From: Streptomyces sp. CB03234
GTDB lineage: Bacteria; Actinomycetota; Actinomycetes; Streptomycetales; Streptomycetaceae
DNA length: 64,000 nucleotides
NCBI RefSeq assembly: GCF_001905885.1
Contig: NZ_LIYH01000007.1
Location: 372,001-436,000, forward strand
Direction of reading: 5' to 3'
Below, piece by piece: positions 59,798 through 64,000 of this stretch. How positions within the stretch are numbered: position 1 is the first letter of the stretch; every line of letters starts with the position of its first letter. The translations under genes and the position numbers were made by a program. Under the pieces are notes generated by a model. The model searched no databases. It was not told where the DNA came from and saw only the letters and a program-made list of their open reading frames with translations.

Positions 59798-60317
59798 GCC
59801 CCGGAAGGGACAGCATCATTCCCGGCCGGATCCGGTTCGGGTCCGCACCGATGACCTTCTCGTTGGCCTTGTACAGGGCCTTCCAGCCGCCCGGCACCTT
59901 GAAGCGGCGTGCCACGGAGATCAGCATGTCGCCCGGCTGGACGGTGTGGACACGGCCGGAGAGCCCGTACTTCTTGGAGCAGGTGGGCCAGGCCGCCCAG
60001 CCGTGCAGGCGCAGCACCTCCTCCGCGACCGTGATCTGCTGCTTGCGGGTCGCCCGATCGGCGCGCGGGGCGTAGGTGAGACCGCCGTACGCCTCCCAGG
60101 TGGACTGCTTGAACTGCAGTCCGCCGTAGTAGCCGTTGCCGGTGTCGAGGTCCCATCGGCCGCCGCTCTCGCACTCCGCCACGCAGCCCCACGGCCACTG
60201 GTCGCCGGCGCAGTCGGCGGCGGTGTGCACGGCCGGTGCGGCGACCGCGCTCGTCGTTCCCCACCCCAGCAGCAGCACGGCCGGCGCCACGGCCGGCCAC
60301 AAGCGGATCTTCGGCAT
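59763..60317 (-). CDS. Secreted resuscitation-promoting-factor-like muralytic enzyme with LysM
   Basis: 184 aa. The signal peptide (RLWPAVAPAVLLLGWGTTSAVA) is followed by a transglycosylase-like Rpf domain (QWPWGCVAECESGGRWDLDTGNGYYGGLQFKQSTWEAYGG) with the catalytic Glu in AECES. A LysM domain follows (HTVQPGDMLISVARRFKVPGGWKALYKANE). It cleaves peptidoglycan, probably during germination or growth. TAGCGT lies 6 bp before the ATG and no ribosome-binding site is seen, so the mRNA is probably leaderless. Confidence 0.93.
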   Translation of the reverse strand: MPKIRLWPAVAPAVLLLGWGTTSAVAAPAVHTAADCAGDQWPWGCVAECESGGRWDLDTGNGYYGGLQFKQSTWEAYGGLTYAPRADRATRKQQITVAEEVLRLHGWAAWPTCSKKYGLSGRVHTVQPGDMLISVARRFKVPGGWKALYKANEKVIGADPNRIRPGMMLSLPGLKPAPKSAGGK

Positions 60318-60323
60318 CGGCCC

Positions 60324-60329
60324 ACGCTA
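60324..60329 (-). promoter_or_regulatory. -10 element of the Rpf-like gene (leaderless start)
   Basis: TAGCGT on the minus strand lies 6 bp upstream of the ATG. The matching -35 is weak. There is no Shine-Dalgarno site in the remaining space. Confidence 0.45.
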
Positions 60330-60509
60330 GGGGGCGTCACGGCGCCCCACGCCGCGGCGCGCGGGGCGGCGGCCGGGGCCCACCCGGTCGGCCGACGCGC
60401 CGAGCCGCGAGGCAACCCGTGACTCCGGCCCCGGATCGCCCGTTGAACTCTTCATGAGACGAGCCGGGATCCGCCCGGTATCGCACGCAACGAGTCCGAG
60501 GAGCCACCC

Positions 60510-61298
60510 GTGCCCCGCATGCTCGACGTCAGCGAGGACGTACGCGCCGAGATCGGCGACGAGGAAGCCGACCGGCTGCTCGCCGGCGAGAACGCCCCGG
60601 GCAGCTACGACTGCACCTCCTGCCGCACCCCGGGCGACTCCGAGCAGGAGCGCACCAGCACCGTGCTGTTCGTCGGCGAGGAGACCGCGGTCCTCGCCTT
60701 CGCCCACGCCACCTGCATCCCCTCCCAGGTCGTCACGGTCGCCGAGGAGCAGCTCCAGGGCGCCGTCCGGTCCATCACCGGGGCGGAGGCGCAGCCGACG
60801 CCCGTGGCCCCCGTCGCCGTCGGTGACCAGGCCGTCCTGGGCGTCACCAGCGGTCTGGTACTGATCGACAACGAGCTGCACCCGGCTCTCGTCGTCGAGC
60901 CGACCGCGCCCATCGCCCGCCCGGGTTCGACGGGCGGCGGCGACGAGTTCCTGCCGCTGCTGATCGAGCAGGGCTTCCTGCCGGTCGGCGACGTGAACCA
61001 GAAGCCGAGCCCGATCGCCGGCTGGTCCGTGCTGCTGGCCATGGGACAGCTGCACGCCATCCTCCAGCCCGGTACGGGTGGGGGCAGCCCGGTCGCCTGG
61101 TGGCAGGCCCACCAGCCGCTCCAGGTCACCGAGGGCTGGCGCGCCGCGGCGAACAAGTCGCACACGGTGCTGGTCTTCGCCGCCCCGGTCGGCTGCATCG
61201 GCCAGCAGCCGCGCGAGGACCTGCTGCGGGACGCGCTGGAGAAGGCGGCGGCGAACGGTCGGCTGGTGGCGGCGGCGATGCCGCTGGCCGGTACCTGA
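60510..61298 (+). CDS. Conserved hypothetical protein
   Basis: 262 aa from GTG with GAGGAG 6 nt upstream. The N-terminal part has a CxxC pair (YDCTSCRTPGDSEQE). There is no signal peptide or membrane span. The mixed alpha/beta content includes TVLFVGEETAVLAFAHATCIPSQVV, AVLGVTSGLVLIDNELHPALVVEP and SHTVLVFAAPVGCIG. I know similar actinomycete proteins only as hypotheticals. The stop overlaps the next ATG (TGATG), so the two genes are coupled. Confidence 0.75.
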   Translation: MPRMLDVSEDVRAEIGDEEADRLLAGENAPGSYDCTSCRTPGDSEQERTSTVLFVGEETAVLAFAHATCIPSQVVTVAEEQLQGAVRSITGAEAQPTPVAPVAVGDQAVLGVTSGLVLIDNELHPALVVEPTAPIARPGSTGGGDEFLPLLIEQGFLPVGDVNQKPSPIAGWSVLLAMGQLHAILQPGTGGGSPVAWWQAHQPLQVTEGWRAAANKSHTVLVFAAPVGCIGQQPREDLLRDALEKAAANGRLVAAAMPLAGT

Positions 61299-62383
61299 TG
61301 CACGCCAGGGCCATGGAAGGCCGGGCCCCGGAGGACCCGGCCGCCCGCCCCGGCATACGCCCCGACTACGACCCCCCGGCCGCCCCGTTCGCGCCGGTCA
61401 TCCCGATGACGCCCGCCTCCCCGACGACGAGAGTCGGCGCTCCCGTGACGCCGACCGTCCCGGCACCCTGGGCGGCCGTCCCGTGGTCGGCTGCCGCCCC
61501 GTGGACGGCGGCCGCCCCGGCCACGGCCGCCGACCCCATCGCTCCGGGCGCCGCAGCCCCCGCAGGCGCCCCCGCCACCTCGGCCACCCCGCCCATGGCG
61601 ACCTGGTCGGCTGCCGCCACGGCCGCCGACCCGGCGCCGGCAGGCCGCCCGGCCACGGCCGCCGACCCCCTCAAGGCGGCCGCCCCCCAGACGACAGGCG
61701 CCCCGTCCACGGCCACCGACCCGTGGACGGCGGCCCGCCCGGCCACGGTCGCCGGCCCCATCGCGCCAGGCGCCGCAGCCCCGGCGGCCACCCCGCGCAC
61801 GGCGGCCGACCCGCGCCCGGCGGCCGCCCCGTGGACGGCGGGCCGCCCGCTCACGGCCACCGAACCCGTCCCCCCGGCAGCCGACCCGGCGACGGCCGCC
61901 GCCCGGGTCGCGGTCGGCGGGACGTCCCGGGCGGGTGCTGTGGGGCCGTCCGCCGGGGCGCTCACCGCGGCGGCGCGACCGGCGTTTTCCGGGGCGGGGC
62001 CGCATCCGAAGGGCGGCGGGGTCGTTGGCACATACGTGCACGCATACGAGCCATCCCGCCAGCCGTACCAGCAGATTCCCGCCATGCGCTCGACGCAGGA
62101 CGGACTGTCCACCCAGTCCACCCAGTCGGCCACGCCGATCTACGACGCGCTGTACTCCGAGTACCTGAGGTCGTTCAGGACGCTGCCCGGCGACCGCAGT
62201 GGCGAGGAGGACCTCGGGTTCAAGGGGTTCGGGACGTTCGGGTCGGGCGGCGGCACCGGTGCGTACCAGACGCAGCACAGCGGCGGCTACACGGGAGCCT
62301 GGCAGCAGGTCGGTATGCGCCGGCCCGCCGGCCATCACCACGTCCCGGCGGCGCTGCCACCGGCGCCCCGCAGAGGTTTGTGA
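61298..62383 (+). CDS. Low-complexity Ala/Pro/Thr-rich hypothetical protein
   Basis: 361 aa from the ATG overlapping the previous stop. The first ~235 residues are a degenerate Ala/Pro/Thr repeat (PATAADP, APWTAA, APGAAAPA recur). The C-terminal ~110 residues look folded or conserved: VGTYVHAYEPSRQPYQQIP, PIYDALYSEYLRSFRTLPG, EDLGFKGFGTFGSGG. No membrane span is present. Codon bias supports a real gene, although the repetitive part may vary quickly. Function unknown. Confidence 0.6.
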   Translation: MHARAMEGRAPEDPAARPGIRPDYDPPAAPFAPVIPMTPASPTTRVGAPVTPTVPAPWAAVPWSAAAPWTAAAPATAADPIAPGAAAPAGAPATSATPPMATWSAAATAADPAPAGRPATAADPLKAAAPQTTGAPSTATDPWTAARPATVAGPIAPGAAAPAATPRTAADPRPAAAPWTAGRPLTATEPVPPAADPATAAARVAVGGTSRAGAVGPSAGALTAAARPAFSGAGPHPKGGGVVGTYVHAYEPSRQPYQQIPAMRSTQDGLSTQSTQSATPIYDALYSEYLRSFRTLPGDRSGEEDLGFKGFGTFGSGGGTGAYQTQHSGGYTGAWQQVGMRRPAGHHHVPAALPPAPRRGL

Positions 62384-62397
62384 GCGACCACCCGCAC

Positions 62398-62444
62398 ACG
62401 ACGGCGGGGCCGGAGCGAATCGTTCGCTCCGGCCCCGCCGTCGT
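62398..62444. terminator. Very strong bidirectional terminator hairpin
   Basis: Two perfect 22-nt arms (62398-62419 and 62423-62444) around a 3-nt loop lie in the 78-bp gap between the convergent hypothetical and der genes. Confidence 0.85.
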
Positions 62445-62461
62445 CATGCGCTACGAGCGCG

Positions 62462-63910
62462 TCACTTCTTGCGGCCGCGCTTCTCCCGCACCCGCACCGA
62501 GATGTGGATCGGGGTGCCCTCGAAGCCGAACTCCTCGCGCAGCCGGCGCTCGACGAACCGCCGGTAGCCGTGCTCCAGGAAGCCCGACGCGAACAGCACG
62601 AACCGCGGCGGCTTGGTGCCCGCCTGCGTACCGAACAGGATGCGCGGCTGCTTGCCGCCACGGATGGGGTGCGGATGGGCCGCGACCAGCTCGCCGAGGA
62701 AGGCGTTCAGCCGCCCGGTGGGGACACGGGTCTCCCAGCCGGCCAGCGCCGTCTCGATGGCGGGGACGAGCCGGTCCATGTGGCGGCCGGTGCGGGCGGA
62801 GACGTTGACGCGCGGGGCCCAGGCCACCTGCTGCATCTCCGTCTCGATCTCGCGCTCCAGGTAGTAGCGGCGCTCCTCGTCGAGCTCGTCCCACTTGTTG
62901 TACGCGATGACGAGCGCGCGGCCCGCCTCGACGGCCATGGTGATGATCCGCTGGTCCTGGACGGAGATGGACTCGGTGGTGTCGATCAGGACGACGGCCA
63001 CCTCCGCCTTCTCGACGGCGGCGGCGGTACGCAGCGAGGCGTAGTAGTCCGCGCCCTCCTGGAGGTGGACCTTCTTGCGGATGCCGGCGGTGTCGACGAA
63101 CTTCCACGTCGTGCCGCCGAGTTCGATGAGCTCGTCGACCGGGTCGCGGGTGGTGCCGGCCACCTCGTTGACGACGACACGCTCCTCGCCCGCGACCTTG
63201 TTGAGCAGGGACGACTTGCCGACGTTGGGGCGGCCGATGAGCGCGATGCGGCGCGGGCCGCCGACGGCGGTGCCGAAGGTCTGCTCCGGGGCCTCGGGCA
63301 GGGCCTTCAGCACCTCGTCGAGGAGGTCGCCGGTGCCACGGCCGTGCAGGGCGGAGACCGGGAACGGCTCGCCGAGGCCCAGCGACCAGAGCATGGCGGC
63401 GTCGGCCTCGGCGGACGGGCCGTCGACCTTGTTGGCGGCGAGGACGACGGGCTTGCCGGCCCGGCGCAGCAGCTTGACGACGGCCTCGTCGGTGTCGGTG
63501 GCGCCGACGGTGGCGTCCACCACGAAGACGACGGCGTCGGCGGCCTCGATGGCGTACTCGGCCTGGGCGGCGACGGAGGCGTCGATGCCGAGGACGTCCT
63601 GCTCCCAGCCGCCGGTGTCGACGACCTTGAAGCGGCGGCCGGCCCACTCGGCCTCGTAGGTGACACGGTCGCGGGTGACGCCGGGCTTGTCCTCGACGAC
63701 GGCCTCGCGGCGGCCGATGATGCGGTTCACCAGGGTCGACTTGCCGACATTCGGCCGGCCGACGACGGCGAGGACGGGCAGCGGGCCGTGCCCGGCCTCC
63801 TCGATCGCGCCTTCGACGTCCTCGATGTCGAAGCCCTCTTCGGCGGCGAGCTCCATGAACTCCGTGTACTCGGTGTCGCCGAGTGCCCCGTGGTCGTGCT
63901 GGTCGTTCAT
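62462..63910 (-). CDS. der: Ribosome biogenesis GTPase Der (EngA)
   Basis: 482 aa. Two GTPase domains in tandem: the first has GRPNVGKST, DTGGWE and NKVD, the second GRPNVGKSS, DTAGI and NKWD. A KH-like C-terminal domain follows (RFVLFASGFLEHGYRRFVERRLREEFGFEGTPIHI). The N-terminal ~45 residues are an acidic extension, usual in actinobacteria. It is essential for 50S subunit maturation. It follows a gene whose end is at 63968, in the same direction. Confidence 0.97.
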   Translation of the reverse strand: MNDQHDHGALGDTEYTEFMELAAEEGFDIEDVEGAIEEAGHGPLPVLAVVGRPNVGKSTLVNRIIGRREAVVEDKPGVTRDRVTYEAEWAGRRFKVVDTGGWEQDVLGIDASVAAQAEYAIEAADAVVFVVDATVGATDTDEAVVKLLRRAGKPVVLAANKVDGPSAEADAAMLWSLGLGEPFPVSALHGRGTGDLLDEVLKALPEAPEQTFGTAVGGPRRIALIGRPNVGKSSLLNKVAGEERVVVNEVAGTTRDPVDELIELGGTTWKFVDTAGIRKKVHLQEGADYYASLRTAAAVEKAEVAVVLIDTTESISVQDQRIITMAVEAGRALVIAYNKWDELDEERRYYLEREIETEMQQVAWAPRVNVSARTGRHMDRLVPAIETALAGWETRVPTGRLNAFLGELVAAHPHPIRGGKQPRILFGTQAGTKPPRFVLFASGFLEHGYRRFVERRLREEFGFEGTPIHISVRVREKRGRKK

Positions 63911-63967
63911 GAAGTCCGTTCCTCGTTCATCATCGGCGGATCGACTGATCCGCTACTCAAGTCTCGC

Positions 63968-64000
63968 TCAGCGCCCGGTGAGGCGCCTGGCGTTTTCCAG
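63968..64000 (-). CDS. Partial CDS upstream of der (C-terminus only)
   Basis: The minus strand reads LENARRLTGR and a TGA stop, with the rest outside the window. In actinomycetes the gene before der is commonly a lysophospholipid acyltransferase or cytidylate kinase. Ten residues cannot decide between them. Confidence 0.4.
   Translation of the reverse strand: MENARRLTGR

Noticed and set aside
59763..60330. c-di-AMP (ydaO-type) riboswitch upstream of the Rpf-like gene
   Set aside because: Some Streptomyces rpf genes carry one, but here a -10 lies 6 bp before the ATG, leaving no room for a leader RNA.

Overview
The window is high-GC actinobacterial chromosome, almost certainly Streptomyces or a close relative. 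The evidence is strong third-codon-position GC bias, ATGA/GTGA/TTGA-coupled operons, GTG and TTG starts, probable leaderless promoters, rare TTA leucine codons, an LAxTG sortase substrate, a SepF-like protein, streptogrisin-type proteases and an FxSxx-COOH peptide locus. From memory, the order kinase / GDSL lipase / YtrA regulator / LAxTG-anchored LPMO / lipase / Y-family-like protein / dnaE2 / SepF-like / der resembles the SCO1724-SCO1758 stretch of S. coelicolor. This was not checked by alignment.

Layout. 1-4.2 kb: the C-terminal end of a type ISP restriction-modification protein, a TetR regulator divergent from a DrrAB-type exporter with two operators, and a CaiB/BaiF CoA-transferase. 4.4-11.7 kb: a small conserved protein, a membrane Ser/Thr kinase, a secreted SGNH lipase, a three-gene glycan operon (two GT2 enzymes plus a polysaccharide deacetylase) and an AAA ATPase. 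11.8-17.8 kb: a YtrA-type GntR regulator, acetyltransferases, DUF402, a tripartite tricarboxylate transporter operon (tctCBA plus GNAT) and a divergent CitB-type response regulator with no sensor kinase beside it. 18-24 kb: a probable cell-wall-anchored LPMO with a His/Asp tract, an F420-type oxidoreductase behind a secreted lipase, and a divergent P450 / FAD-monooxygenase pair. 24.1-28.8 kb: an SOS-type mutasome pair (a truncated Y-family-like protein coupled to dnaE2) with a LexA-like box.

29-42.7 kb is the most distinctive part. A complete FxSxx-COOH RiPP system runs on the minus strand: fxsA (54 aa, ending F-N-S-A-L), fxsB (radical SAM/SPASM with a degenerate HExxH domain), fxsC (TIR-like) and fxsT (MinD-like + TIR-like + NB-ARC + TPR). 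Divergent from fxsA is a SLATT-like membrane protein, and facing that is a SLOG-like nucleotide-sensor protein. Streptogrisin-type protease genes sit on both sides. TIR, STAND, SLOG and SLATT modules beside a cyclophane-peptide maturase suggest a signalling or conflict (immunity) island. This is inference.

42.9-64 kb: a broken DUF1684 gene, a Cys-rich DUF5685 protein, a SepF-like protein, an acyl-CoA dehydrogenase, an MFS exporter, a PAP2 phosphatase, an I78 inhibitor, a WYL regulator, a GT4 enzyme with a coupled hypothetical, a branched-chain amino-acid-type ABC system (binding lipoprotein, a LivH-LivM-LivG fusion and a LivF with an altered Walker A), an Rpf-like muralytic enzyme, two conserved hypotheticals and the GTPase Der. 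Convergent gene pairs are often separated by long perfect hairpins. No rRNA, tRNA, CRISPR array or insertion sequence was recognised.
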